Below, in pieces: positions 36,091 through 48,750 of a stretch of 64,000 bases of DNA; the first letter of the stretch is position 1; every line of letters begins with the position of its first letter. The DNA is taken from contig VYZB01000077.1 of assembly GCA_013397455.1 (NCBI GenBank), forward strand, positions 2,308,717 to 2,372,716, given 5' to 3'. The notes below the pieces were generated by a model that saw nothing but the letters and a program-made list of their open reading frames with translations, made no database searches and was not told the DNA's origin. The stretch comes from Crotophaga sulcirostris. Lineage: Eukaryota > Chordata > Aves > Cuculiformes > Crotophagidae. The translations under genes and the position numbers were made by a program.

Positions 36091-37447
36091 CTCTGTTTCA
36101 AAGATTCCAGCATTTTCAAACACAAGGCTGCAAGTGAATCTGTGATATCCGAAATTTATGAAGAAATCTATTTACCAACTGAATTCAGATCTGTACACAA
36201 GTAAGCATAAAACAGTAAAGTAGTGTAAATTTGAATGTTATCAATTCTATCTTGCCCTTTTTTCTCCGTTCTAGAAGCTGCCAACTCACGTTAAAGCAGT
36301 TTCAAAGTAACAGAGCAGAATTTGGTGCCAAAATAGCCATCATGACAAAATAATTACTATTCTTAATACCAAAGTTACTTATTTATAAATATATATGGTA
36401 AAATGAAATTCTGAATGGTATATTTATTCAAAAATGTATCTTTGTATAATCCAGAAGTTTATAACAGGATAACCTCCTGCTCAAATGACATTTACAGATA
36501 GGCTTTAAAACAAAGGAATTGTCTATTAACATGAAAAACCAGATCCTTTTAGATACATAAATTCATTAAAATTAGATATTTAGATCTAGTAATACAACTG
36601 TAGTAGATAAACATTGTCACATAGTATCAATAAATGGTTAAATGTTGAAACAAACATTAAAATAAATACGGAAAAAATTCATTGGAATCTCCAACTTCAC
36701 TGCATGCTAACTATGAGGGGTAACAATGCCTAATTCCCCAATCTTTTCCCCCCAGCAAGATTCTACTTCTGAGTTGCTCAGAACTTTGCCATATTTCAGT
36801 TGTTCTTGCTGAAGTATGTGCTGCTGTTTGTTTGCTTCAGGCTGAGTTCTTCTAGAGAGTATAATCCTAAATGGCTCCCCCATTTCCAGGAGCCATGATA
36901 AGTTTAAAATCGTACTGTAAATGCCCACGTGAAAATGCTTCCAGTTCCCTCATGAAGGAAATCCAGTAGCCTTGCCACTTGGACCAGGGGCATGAATATG
37001 CTCAGTAGGTATTTCCCTACAAAAGTCTGTGGCAATTACAAAGTTAATGGAGATATCTCTGGGAAGCACATTGGAATGTACTCGGCATAGTTAGCTAGAG
37101 CCTGACTGTTAATTTATTCAAGGATCTTCTGGGCCTTGAGCACATCTTGTCCACACACAGCTCCCATGTGCTGGCCAAGGGGCAGAGCTGACAACGCTCC
37201 CGGTTGTAGCCTATCTCTTGCACCATATTATGTTTTTCTTAAAATGCCAACTTCTGAAGTCCTGCTGAGCTTAAAAGAATATCAACTGCCAACATTTTTT
37301 AAAGTTTTCCAGCACTATTAAAATGAAAAGCCTGAAAACACAGTGTGAGTACATGCTGAAATATTTGCAAAAAACCTCAACAACCAAGAAGTCTAATAAA
37401 AAGAACAGCAGAAGTCTTCTTTCTTAAAAAAAATAACACAATGTTAC

Positions 37448-37623
37448 GAATGTGCTGCCCGGGGAGCTGGTGGAGTCACTGTCCCTGGAGGTGTTCAAGA
37501 GGAGATTGGATGAGGCACTGAGTGCCATGGTTTAGAAGATGAGTTGGTGTTAGTGTCGGGTTATAGGTTGGACTCGATGATCTCAAAGGTCCTTTCCAAT
37601 CTTGTGATACTATGATACTGTGA
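37448..37623 (+). mobile_element. Short CR1-type LINE 3' end
   Basis: A plus-strand CR1 3' fragment of about 175 bp. It starts in the ORF2 tail (GAATGTGCTGCCCGGGGAG), runs through the 3' UTR (GGTTGGACTCGATGATCTC) and ends with two units of the 8-bp tail at 37608-37623. It belongs to the same subfamily as the copies at 9531, 32111 and 63305. By eye it differs from the 63305 copy at roughly a tenth of positions, mostly transitions. It is non-coding and immobile. Confidence 0.93.
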
Positions 37624-40600
37624 CTGTTAAGGTTGTTTCATGATTTGTTGTGGTCTGCCTCCTGATTTTTTAAATGATTGTGGCTAAGAATACTGGAAAT
37701 ATGCATGCACTTCCCTGGGAAGTGCAATTACTCCAGAACTGAAAACAGAAAACCAGTTTCTATCCAAACAGCCTGATCCAAGGTAAAGAAGAGACAAGGA
37801 ACCAAAAGACATGTTGAGAGAAGTCAGAATCAGAAGCTGGGGGACTGGACCAAGGTAGAAGGGAGTAGGAAGGGGCAGGGAAGCAGAAATGGACATGTCT
37901 ACACCCAGTGGTGAAATAACTGCCTTCAGAAATTTGGAAAGAAAAGTAGCAATCCTGAGTCCCTCTGTAGAGCAATGAAACCCACTGCTGTGAAAATCAC
38001 CACTAAAATGTGTGGCTGCACACTAGGTAATAGCCTATGACTGCAACCACGAACAACTCAGATGGCTGATCTTTACTGAGTTCTGAAGTTTCTAGTCTTA
38101 TTGGCCCTGCAGCTGTGGACAGGCATTCCTTCCCTGCTCCTTTCCTCAGTTTGCTGTGTTAAAAAAAAACCATACAAAATAGAAACCATAAAAACAAAGA
38201 ATCTCGGTCAAAGGTAAAAAGCTTCAGAATTAGTAGTTGTTACAAATCAATTCTTTGCACAGATTCAACTGGCCATCTTTAATGACACTATTGCCCACTT
38301 TTTCTGCAGCCTCCTTCATGTGATTAGGGAACATAAAATGGCCACTACATGGCTAACTACTCTATTCTTTTTCTCAGATCAATGTATTAAATACAGGATA
38401 AGTATTTGTTCTGGTATTTGAGTTCAGTCCTAATGTTAGGTCTATCATAACACTTCACAAATAAGTATGATTTTCCTAAAGAAGTTCTAGTTCAATTTTT
38501 TACAGCTGGTACTGGGTGTGGCACGAGGCATCTGTGAGAAAGTTAGTTAATAACATTTCGTCATCATCATGTGAAGATCTCAGTGACAGAAAAAGAGATA
38601 AAGGCCAGTTCAGTACTGGAGTGTTTTCAGCTTCTTGCAGTACTAGTATTGTCTTTTCTCTTGTTGAAAGCCTCCGTTTTATTCACTGACACCTTTCAGC
38701 TTCTGTAAAAATATATCAACTGTTCCCACAAGCAGACTCATGCAATAAATCAGGTAGTCAAAGCTCTGTAGATGCAGGGCTAGTTCCTGCTCTTGGGATT
38801 TATTTTTGCAGGTTGTGTTGGCACCATGGCTTTTGGCTCCTAGCCCAGCCATGCAGAGAGACATGTGCCTCACACCTCCTCCTCTCAGAAGGAAGTCATC
38901 AAGGTGATCCCGCAAGGTCCAAGCATTTGTCCATATGGAAGAACGGCAATTGACTGGATGAAAATGGTCCAGCCAGAGCTGAACTAACAGTTGGATCTTG
39001 CCCTTATAAGTACGCTACATTCTGTGCACTTAATAGTTGTTGCAATTATCATGTAATTAAAGAACACCATAACCTCTAGAAGCAGGTTGAATTAATATTA
39101 CCTAGGCAGCCTTAGCCCCAGAAATTTTTGACTTCTGAGTGCTTAACTTACAATCTTTGCATTACTGCAGTGAACTTTTCTGGATGTAACAGTCTCTATG
39201 CATCTGACAATATGTCTCATGGTTCATTTGGCAGAAATGTTATGAGCTTTGAGTCAACACATTAGGAGTATGTCTCTGTTTTCAGTGGCAAAAGGCCAAC
39301 TTTTAATTTCACTTATTTGCCACTGGCTAAGCTATGTCATTTCCTAAACATTTCTTAATTTTTTAAATAAGCGTCTAACCAGTATTGCAATAGACTAAAA
39401 CACACTGTTCAAAAGACTGTAAGCGAGAATAGAAATATGTAGGTAAAAGATTATGCGTGGGAGAACTAGAGGTTTCTACTCCATTTTTATTTTGACAGTG
39501 AATATTTTTGCGTATATATTCCTCTATGTTTCAATTTAAATGTTATTTTGGGTTCGCACCTACTTCACATTGAGTAGGAGTCTGTTTAATTGGCTTAACA
39601 GTTTTGTATTCATGATATACAATGTTACATAATAAAATAGCAGTGCACTCTACAAGGGAGTTTTGATGTTCCTAGAGAAATAGGTAATATGGTTTAACAA
39701 GATTTGTTTGTGCTTAATAAAACATTTCGGCAAAGACAGCTTGTAAGGTTAAGAAGTCAGATGATGTTACTTTTTCCACTGTAGTGGATTAAAAAGACTG
39801 ACTGTTTCAGCAGTGGCTGTCATCTACATTCCCTATGTATGCTACAGATGTTAGCTTGTGGAACATCTCTTTGTTTTGGGGAGAAAGGCTCCCCTAACAT
39901 ATAATGTTTTAACAAACTCTCTGCAGTATTGAGAGTTTATTACCACCAATGTGCATTTGCTGATAACGATACAGTCTGTGGTGCATAGATCTGGTTACAG
40001 TAAAGTTAATCTATCTAGAGGAACCAGACACAGTTGTGATGAGAGGAATAATAAGACTTTAAAAAGTCATCTGTAATCAGATTGTAAATATAAATCAGAT
40101 GGTAACTGTAATCTATAAACATAATTTATTTATAATCATGAGGAAAACATTGCTAAACGTGCACCAGATTTACACTGAGGGTTTTAGTATTCACCTGAAT
40201 GTTATACCTTTGAGAAATGGACTTTCCCTTCTTCATGACTGAAGCTCTGGTTTATTGCTGGCTTTGATTACTTGGATATTGGCATCATCTCCTGAGCAGA
40301 TCTCACACCCATAAATCATTCCCAGTTAAAAACAAGTCTGTTTGACTTTTTCCAAGCTGACTTTTTAATTAATGTTAAGACTTTGAGATTAATTCTTAAT
40401 TAAGTATTCAATTGCTTTTAAAATTTTATGTCTTAACAAATATTGAATATATTTAAGGAAGATCCATTTCTGCCATTTAAAAAAAAAAAAAAGCAGTACC
40501 ATCCTATAGTTAAGGGGCATTTAAAATAACTGGAGGAATCATCTTATCATCTTTTGTTTTCAGCATGGTAGGTAGCTTAGAGGTACTGACCATCACGGCA

Positions 40601-42067
40601 TCAATAAAAGTGTTCAAGACAGCAAATAATCATAATAAGTGATGTCAGCAATTCTTCATGACCTTCCTACTTTATAGCCTTTTATTTGAAATACATTAAT
40701 AAAAGAACCCATAAATCAAGTCCTGGAATGTAATTAACATGCTCCTATATTAAAAAGGCTATTTGTATTTCCATTGAAATTTCCATTTCATATGTTTAAA
40801 TATCCATTGCATTAATTCAGACATATACCTAATGTTTCCATGCTATGGGAGAGACACAATTTACTTTAAATATCCATTACAAGTATCTTTAGATTCTATT
40901 TAAAGCCCCAAGGAAATGTACATGATATACACTTGAACACCAATTTAACTCCTTAAGATAAGCGCAATTTTGTTAGTGTTAAATCGATTTCTAGTAAAAC
41001 ACTGCTTTTTTTATGCTGATAATTTATGGAAAGATTTGACTGTTATAGCTCCCAGCAAATCCTTACTAGCATGTCTGTAATCTTGCTATGCTGAAAATAT
41101 TACAGATAGTAAAAAAAGATGCTTAGGCAACATTTTTAGAGAATGTATTGTACCTTAAGGCATTGTGAAATCTTCTTCCTCAAGAATATCATTTTTCACT
41201 TTAGGGAACTTCCAAACCAGTACACAAAGTGGGCTTTCTCTTGCCTTTTCCTAGTGTTCTCTTGTCATGGTAGAATGTGACCTTTCCACACACAGGAAGA
41301 AGGGGTAACAGAGAAATGAACCAGGGACAAGGTTTCATTAAAAGGGTGGGATGTCTTTTAAGAACTGTGTCACATTTCATTCCATTAACTTGTACAATCC
41401 AAATTCTGTAGCAGTTCACACTGAATATAGAGTGAATGCTTTCTGAAGTAGGCACTGGGTAAGATTTTTTTACTTAAATTTTACAGGCCATGTTCTCAAT
41501 GACTATTAACTTGTGTCACTGCATTTACCTGCAGTCCCAGTGTAAACCAATTTAAGTCTGAATTATTGTGGTCCAGGCTTCACTGTCACTTCTGTCCTTG
41601 TTCCACTGCCATCCTTGCCATAGCGGTGTGGCTGAGAAATGGTAGAGCAAGCTGCCACAGGAAAGGGACTTGCTGAAAACAGCCCCACTGCAAACACTTA
41701 ATGGGGGAACTCCCTGAACTATTCCTTTGTGAAGATCAGTGTGGCCAAAGGCAGAGAGAATACGAGCTTAGCAGGGGCAGCCTGGATTTCAATCAGCTCA
41801 AGCTACTGTGGGACTGCGCGTTTGACAAATGTCACTGAAATTATCAGCTGAGAAGACTAAAAAGTGTTGGTTTTAGTAAAATGAACCTTACCATCATAAG
41901 AACGGTAAGAGTTTTTGAAATAAAGTACAATTTGTATACAAAACACTGAGAACAGGGTAGCTTGAGACACTGACTGATCAGGGCAGATAGATGCAATAAA
42001 TCTTTTCATGAAATTACTTTTGATAACAGAAAATGAAAACTCCAGTTTCAAGATTCCCTGATAGGTG

Positions 42068-42086
42068 TTTTTTTTTTAAAAAAAAA
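42068..42086. repeat. T10/A9 palindromic homopolymer pair
   Basis: Ten T bases (42068-42077) are followed by nine A bases (42078-42086), a self-complementary run that can extrude as a hairpin and is prone to length change. A further short C run (42090-42094) follows. Confidence 0.9.
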
Positions 42087-43263
42087 CTCCCCCCAAAAAT
42101 ATATCACAGAGTTCTTCATTGCACAGATGTGCAGCAGACATGCATTTGTTGCTGAGGCTGCAGTTACAGTCTGCTTTGTAATAGGATCATGAGGAACATG
42201 ATATGTGGTTGTATCTACCCTGGCGAGTCATAAAACCCAACATAAGCAGATCTGTAGAACAAAACGGCCAGGGCCAAGGACCTGGCTTCCAAACTATCTG
42301 TGTTTGTGGAGATGGGGTCTGGTTCAGATGATCTTTATTCTGGCCACGTGGAACAAATGCCAGTGAGCAGTGGGGGTGCTGCTCCTTGAGCACATTTTCT
42401 GGCTTGGCTTAGTCCAAAAGGCAGCCAGTCTGTATGCTAGGATTGATTATGCTCTGCAAGGCTGACTGATGGCAAGTGGGGATGAGTCTTCTCAGGAGTG
42501 CTTGCTTTCATGGTCTAACCTAAAATGCTTATAAAGATATGCCTGTGTATGTGTATGAATGCCTGTTGTGATAGAGCAGATGACCCTTTCTGGAAATTCC
42601 CATCAAGGAAAATGGTGAAAGTTGTATGTGTGAAGTAAGTTATAGTGTAACTTGATTATCACTCTTTCACTTTTAGATACGAGACAAAGTTCAGCTTTGA
42701 CACCTGTAATTGCTTTTGTTAATGGTGTTTTTTCTTCATAGCCAAATGTTATATGAAGCCTTATATATCCTCTGGTTTATTTCAGGCATTTTGCCTGAGT
42801 AAAGACTTTAGGATCAGGCTTAGAGAGTCTAAATTCTTAAGATCCTTTGGGAGACATAAATCATGACTGCATATAACTTGGCTGATTTAAGTGAAAGAAA
42901 ATACATGTAAGAATGTGTGTTTGTTAGAAAAATATGTTTAAAGATATATTGGAAAATCAAGACCTGTTGAACTCATGTCTTCTACAAAGGTGGGGCACTG
43001 CCTGTGAGGTACTTCATTTTGTGGGTTCCTGTAAAACTTGGCCAAGGAGCAAAGGCATTTCAGTTTAACAAGCTAATAAATAGTTTTGAATAACCCACCT
43101 TGTGTCTCATAACTTTTGGAATTAAAACATAAAGTAAAGTCAAGGATGATAGAAAATAAAGAAACGCAAGGCTGCCCTCTGCCTCTTACACTGGAAGAAA
43201 TATAGATGATAGAGATGCAAATGGTCACTTTTTGAGGGCTGTGATGCATCAGCTTTTGTTTTC

Positions 43264-43363
43264 TACCCTCTGCCTCAGTAAATGGGGCAATATATCCTAT
43301 AACATAAAACTAAAAAGAGATTCTGACAAGAATTGAAGATCTGTTAAATGAAAAAGTGCTGTA
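43264..43363 (+). repeat. Possible MIR-like SINE relic
   Basis: CTCTGCCTCAGTAAATGGGG followed by an AT-rich stretch and then GTTAAATGAAAAAGTGCTGT matches, in order and spacing, two landmarks of MIR-type SINEs: 'tgcctcagtttcc...aaaatgggg' and 'ttaaatga...aaagtgct'. The tRNA-like head with its A and B boxes is not visible. The copy is very old, and the assignment rests on recollection of the consensus. Confidence 0.35.
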
Positions 43364-44630
43364 TATAACATTTTTCAGGGAGTTACAAGATCTCCACAGG
43401 TATCTCACGATATTCAACAGCAAAAGAGGAAATCATACGCTGTCTTGAGATCTAGCCTGGAACTGATAGAGTTGGTTTGCATTTAACATTTTGGGTGGAG
43501 CAGGCCCTTTTCTAGGATTTTTTTAATGTTGTTTCGGAACTGCAAGAAAGTCACCTTGGTGTGAGCATTACAGGGTCCCCAACTGTCAGATAACCTGTCA
43601 ACACCGTTGTGATACAACCGGCCATTTCTAAAGTAGGAGAGGAGGAAAAAGGCCAGATTCCTGTAGGATGAAGACATTTTAGTGGACAGACTCTTCATTT
43701 TACTTCTGGCATTTGCTATTACATTCAATGAAGTTATTTAGCTATAGAACATAGATAAGTGAAAGGAGTAATATCATCAAAATTTTTGTTGTTGGTATAG
43801 ACTACACCTTTATGATTGACAGTCCAGTGTTTAAGATGACAAGTTTTGGGTTTTAACTTGTATTTGAGAGGCAATGTTTGTTTGTGGCTGGTGTCTAGTA
43901 TAGGAGAAATAAGAGAAGTAGATGATGAGGATAGCATAATTCAATGGTAGCCCTAATTATACTGGAATTACTTTGATCTTTAATGGCTTGTTTTAGCTAC
44001 TTCTGAGGAAAACCCTTAGGCTTTTGCATGTGGAATACCAGAAATAAATTAAAAAGAGTATATTTTAAATATTAATTTTATACATGAAGTATCATGCCAC
44101 GGATAACATCTGCTTTTTATCTTCAAAAGACACAGGAGTGAATCCATACATAAAATTTCAACCAGTTCTTCGTGTAGTTCATATAAGAGCACATGAGCAC
44201 TACGTGACCACTGTGGGGCCATTGTGCAGGTTAAATCTACAAATCTTTAGGTGTCTGCCATCTTTAGTAATACCTGAGTGCCCAAATTTAAACATGTAGC
44301 AAATGGGTAACATTTGGAAAATAATTACAATAAGTATGTTGATGGAAATCATCCAAGAAAAGCTTTGGCAAAATGAGCCCTGAAGTACATTTCATCTGTG
44401 TTTACATTTTTAACACTAAAATACAAAGTTTATATTGTTCCCCTTTAGTCCACCTGGGAAATGAAGGATATTTCTCTTCTATGTTTCCAAAAAACCAAAA
44501 ATAAGATTGGAAAAAAATGTTAAACTGCTAGCTTAAGGGCATAATTTCATCTTGTTTTGAAGCAATAATTTTTAATAGCATTAATAAGAGGCATACATAT
44601 TGGGAGAATAAATCCACCTGGGCTTGTGTG

Positions 44631-44763
44631 TCATACAGAGGTAGGTGAGCTGAGCTGTGCATATCTTTCTTTATGTGGAATTGATCCAAGCGCACTTTGT
44701 ATCTGATAGGCCCAAGGACCTCAGTTACAGTCCTTGCCTTCACCTTGCCAGTCAGTCCCTGCA
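44631..44763 (-). pseudogene. Possible retroelement integrase C-terminal relic
   Basis: On the minus strand the open stretch reads TVTEVLGPIRYKVRLD and continues with HIKKDMHSSAHLPLYD. The pattern V.EVLGP..Y.V.L followed by a basic/His segment resembles the SH3-like C-terminal end of integrases from Ty3/gypsy-type elements, where 'vvEVLGPvtYrVrl...rHvdqL' is typical. No zinc-binding HHCC, no DDE core and no upstream gag-pol sequence is found, so at best this is an isolated remnant. The sequence TTATTTATGCAG lies just upstream and could pass for a splice acceptor, so a small host exon is a weaker alternative. The match is short and could be chance. Confidence 0.25.
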
Positions 44764-45756
44764 TAAATAATTAAGATCTTCTCTTACTTAACTATATAGT
44801 ACTTCAGAAACACTTAATATTGATTTATTAAACTTTGCAGACTAATTTTCACGTGAAAAATATGGAAAAGTAGTACTTGACAAAGCCCACTTATGTTAAT
44901 ATATTAAAACGGGAACTGTCACAAAAGTATGAAATCTAAGATGAAGGTGTTATTATTTTTATTTCATTGTCAAACAAAATTAAGGGCCTTATTGCAGTAA
45001 GCTCTGCACATAGTCCCAGACTTCCCCCTGGAGAGACTTCTAGGTCTTCTATGTGTCTCAGCCATTCACTAGTATCTTCCAGTGACTTAGGCTATGCAGG
45101 CACCACCCAGTCAGCTTCCCTTCTGCAGCTGTCCAAGTAAATACAAAGTCAGGGGAACAAGAACAATCGGCAACTTCAGCTTGTGAAATCACATAAGGTA
45201 GCTCCTTAGCCAGAATAAACTGAGATGGACCATAATAATGATTTAAAGGTCTGTATAGCTGATGAGTTTAGAAGAACAGTGGATTTTTTGACCGATGTCC
45301 TGCTTAGTAAAGAACACTGCAGCAGAGCAGCAGGGATTTGAGCAGATTAGTTGGATGCCTGACTGACTGGAATTTTCCTATGAATGCACAAACGAATGTA
45401 AATGACAGCAGGTGATGGTTATAGAGTCAGGCAAGGCTGGCTTAGCCAAGACAGTGGTCAGACATAGGATAACTTAGCAGAGGGTAAGTGGTGCAAGTAG
45501 GCAGTTGTGTCCACCACAGAAGTCAGTAGACTTATCAACACAAAGTGGAAGAAGAAGAGACTGACAAGCTAGAAAGAAGATCCTAGAGGTGATATTTTGA
45601 GGTTATGGTAGCTGAGGTTATGGCTTTCTTTACCAATTAACCACCTGAAACAGATTAAACACGCTTTCTTCTGTGACCTAAGCAGATGTAAATTACACCT
45701 TCAGTAGGTAAAACACCTATGATACATCCAGACATGGGTTTAATTACATGTGCTAC

Positions 45757-45773
45757 TAAATCACTGTGATTTA
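45757..45773. repeat. 17-nt perfect palindrome
   Basis: TAAATCAC-T-GTGATTTA is perfectly self-complementary around one central T. The inner 15 bases recur exactly at 56593-56607. AAATCAC resembles the half-site of GFI1-type zinc-finger repressors, which is a loose similarity only. Confidence 0.6.
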
Positions 45774-48712
45774 AAACACCAGAAGGAGTTGCACTGAGGT
45801 TAGTAAGCACAGAACAAGAGGCAACAGCATGGATGACATCATTCAAATAAATTAGAAGGAAAATAAACAGAAGTAATTTAATTTTGTGAACTAGCAGTTG
45901 CATTAGCTCTTACAGCAAGTGCACCCTTAATGTTAACACACAACTAACATTCACGTAAAATAATTAAAGCTCAGTAACCAACAATACCCTTGAGTATTTT
46001 ACTACAACCATTAAGACAAAATTAGCAGAACAGTTACAGCAGCGTCTTCACAAAAAGGACACAATTTTATTCCACAAGAGTAATCGCCTTCTAATGAACA
46101 CATAACTTCTGAATACAATTTAAACATCTCTCAAAAGTCTCCCTGCCTTTAATTCTGTAGCTCTTACTGTGGTAGATCCCACAGTAAGTACACTGAAGTA
46201 CAAAAAATTCAGAAAAGAGTCTGGAAAGTTCACTTGTGTATCATAGAACCAAATACAATCACAATCGCTAAGGCTGTCAGCATATGCAAACTTCCTCCAA
46301 TGTCAGCAGTGGGAAAACTATATTACGTGTAAGTTAAACATACAATTTGCAAACTGATAGCAGCTGATTAAACTCACAGCCTTCATGTTTAGCTTGGTTT
46401 CAGTTCTGCATGCATTCGAAGTATCAAATTGTCAAAGAATCTGCTCTTAACCTTCATGGCTCAATGTTCTGTAGATAAACATCAGTCTATATGCCCCCTA
46501 CTAAAGTCTCCCGGTACAAACTTGAGGACTCATTCATTCATTTTACAGGGTCCTGGGGCATGAAGTGGCAGGACTGCCACCTCTGCACATGGAAAGTGAA
46601 AGAGAGCCTCATGACTCCTCCAGAAAATAGGACTTCTAAGATAAAGGAAATTTTATCTTTCTTATTTTTAGACAGAAAAATTCACTGGCAAAGGCCTGTT
46701 CATAGCAAAGGTTCCTGTAATGATGGGTCCACACCACTGGTAGAAACAAACACACAGATTCTTCATTTTAATCTAGCTTTCTGGATACTCTGTGAAAAGC
46801 TTTGTCAAAGCTTATTAATAGTAACCCTGAAGATCCTGGGCTACCCACGTGGCCTATAACCACATTTCTAGTTGGCTTGTGAGTGCATCCTGAAAACATC
46901 TGGAATTTTGGGGACTTCACTGTACCAACAGTTGCACTAAGTAGTAAATCCAGCCACACCAAGAGCGGTGCTGAACTATTCTCATTTATTTTCCTACTCA
47001 AAGACCATTTCCAAAGGACATCCAAAAGACAATTTAAAAAGATTTTGTTCCACTTTATGCTCCAGCATGCCTCATATTTTGCTCCATCATCTTGTATTCT
47101 TACCTTGAAAGTAGCTAGCATGTTCTGTTAAGGCTGTCATGTCTGTTCTTTCTCAAACATTTTAAAGTTTTCTCTTCTGTTGCAACTAATCTGGAATACT
47201 TGGTCAACACTAGAAACTCATCTTGGAGGATGTGGTGCACTGGAAGGTTTTTTTTCTTTTTTAAATTAAGATCATATCAGTGCTGACGATAAATATCAGC
47301 ATGAGGGACATACATGAAATTAACTCTCTCTACTTTTGTCATCCTCTGGGACAACAAGAGAACAGCAAAGTCATACCCCTCAAATAATTCACAGCTTTTT
47401 GGCACTTTTTGAAGTGATCTATTACTCAGTAAATTGATTTTCTTCCACTATCGATTTTGAGCAACAGACATTTTGTGGAATCTTTCCTATATTTCAGGAA
47501 AGGAGCTTAGCTTCATCTTTATGCTGTGAGCGTGTCATAAGAATCTCTGTGACAGCAAAACCAGATAGACTCACGCTATGTGAGATAAATGCTATATTTA
47601 AAAGCCCTTTGAAACAGATTTCTGTCATAAACAAACTGCTCCCAGTGGGCTCAACGTTACATGCACATATATAATATTACAGAAAGAAAAAGAAAAACCT
47701 CACAGGCTTTCTTATGGACTGATGGGAACACTTTTTATTAACTCTGTGCACAGTTTATAGGAAAGTCAACAGGAAAAAAATGTGGTTTTAAACTGCCAAT
47801 TTCTAATATGACTTTGTGCTTAACAGTGAATCACAATCTCCCTTATAAATTAAAAGCATCACAGATAATTTATATAACTCACTTGCCAAGCTTGTTCTTT
47901 CTGTCAGTTTACATATAGTATTAAAAATCGGCTTGAAATATTAAAATCGCTTATGAAATGCAGCTACTATCTGTTCTATATTTTTATTTTTAAGCAAACT
48001 TGTGCCAAAAGGAAAGCTTACATTGAGCCAGAAAGTCTGTATGAAATAATTTACTGCCCCCTAAAAAATTCACCAAAGAGAAATTAATTTCTGAACTTTC
48101 ACTAATGTCTAATAGGGATCCCTACAAGAAGTTTATTGTTCATGGGCCAACACTAAAAATGTGATTAATTTCAATTAGTGAAATATTCTTTGATAGCAAT
48201 TGTTACATATATTAATGAATCATTTTAAAAAAACACACCTTGTTTGAGATGAGATTGCAAATAGACTGTTCTATCATAAGATGTAAGTGGGATGGAGTGG
48301 TGGAGAGAAAAGAGAGGCAGTAGGTAACAAGCAAAACAGGATGGTATGACATTGCATACACCAACATTGATTGTAATAAATCTTTTCTATTTCAAATCAG
48401 ACATTCCAGTGCACTATCACTGATCAAATTCAGATCTCCAAAGGCTGCAGCCAGAAAGCCTGGTTTCAATCCACAATTGGAATGGGGGTATGGGTGAAGG
48501 GAGGGAAAAATGAGCTAAACTAAAGATGATGAGATCAGCTTCAAAAGTGCATTTTAAATGTGGTTTAGAATATATTAATGTATAAATTCGGGATGCCAAC
48601 CGTCGCATTCAAAGAGACAATTATGAGGTTATTCCAAACCTAGTTAGCGAAAGTGAGACTCTAGCTCAGTAACATAATGGAAATTTAGGGATTTGGAGTC
48701 AAGTTATATTTT

Positions 48713-48750
48713 AAAAAAAAAAAAGAAAAGAAAAACAAAAAAGAAAGAGG
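48713..48750 (+). repeat. A-rich low-complexity tract
   Basis: A run of A bases interrupted by single G and C (AAAAGAAAAGAAAAAC type). It has no recognisable SINE or LINE body upstream, so it is treated as simple low-complexity DNA rather than a retroposon tail. Confidence 0.85.

Larger units (their letters stand above)
32365..37447. other. Unique AT-rich DNA, no gene seen
   Basis: About 5.1 kb without a recognisable gene. Visible structures are a hairpin at 33135-33166, a G-quadruplex motif at 34033-34050 and a possible ancient repeat relic at 35965-36090. The segment at about 34100-34820 is richer in GC and has overlapping open frames of up to 105 codons on opposite strands. They show no domain, and I do not call them genes. 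Confidence 0.6.

Noticed and set aside
46768..47121. Minus-strand open frame ending in SFDKAFHRVSRKLD, reminiscent of RT motif A of CR1 (FSKAFDTVSHS)
   Set aside because: Only a few residues agree, and the neighbouring sequence shows no other CR1 landmark. It could be a very old CR1, but this is not supportable by eye.
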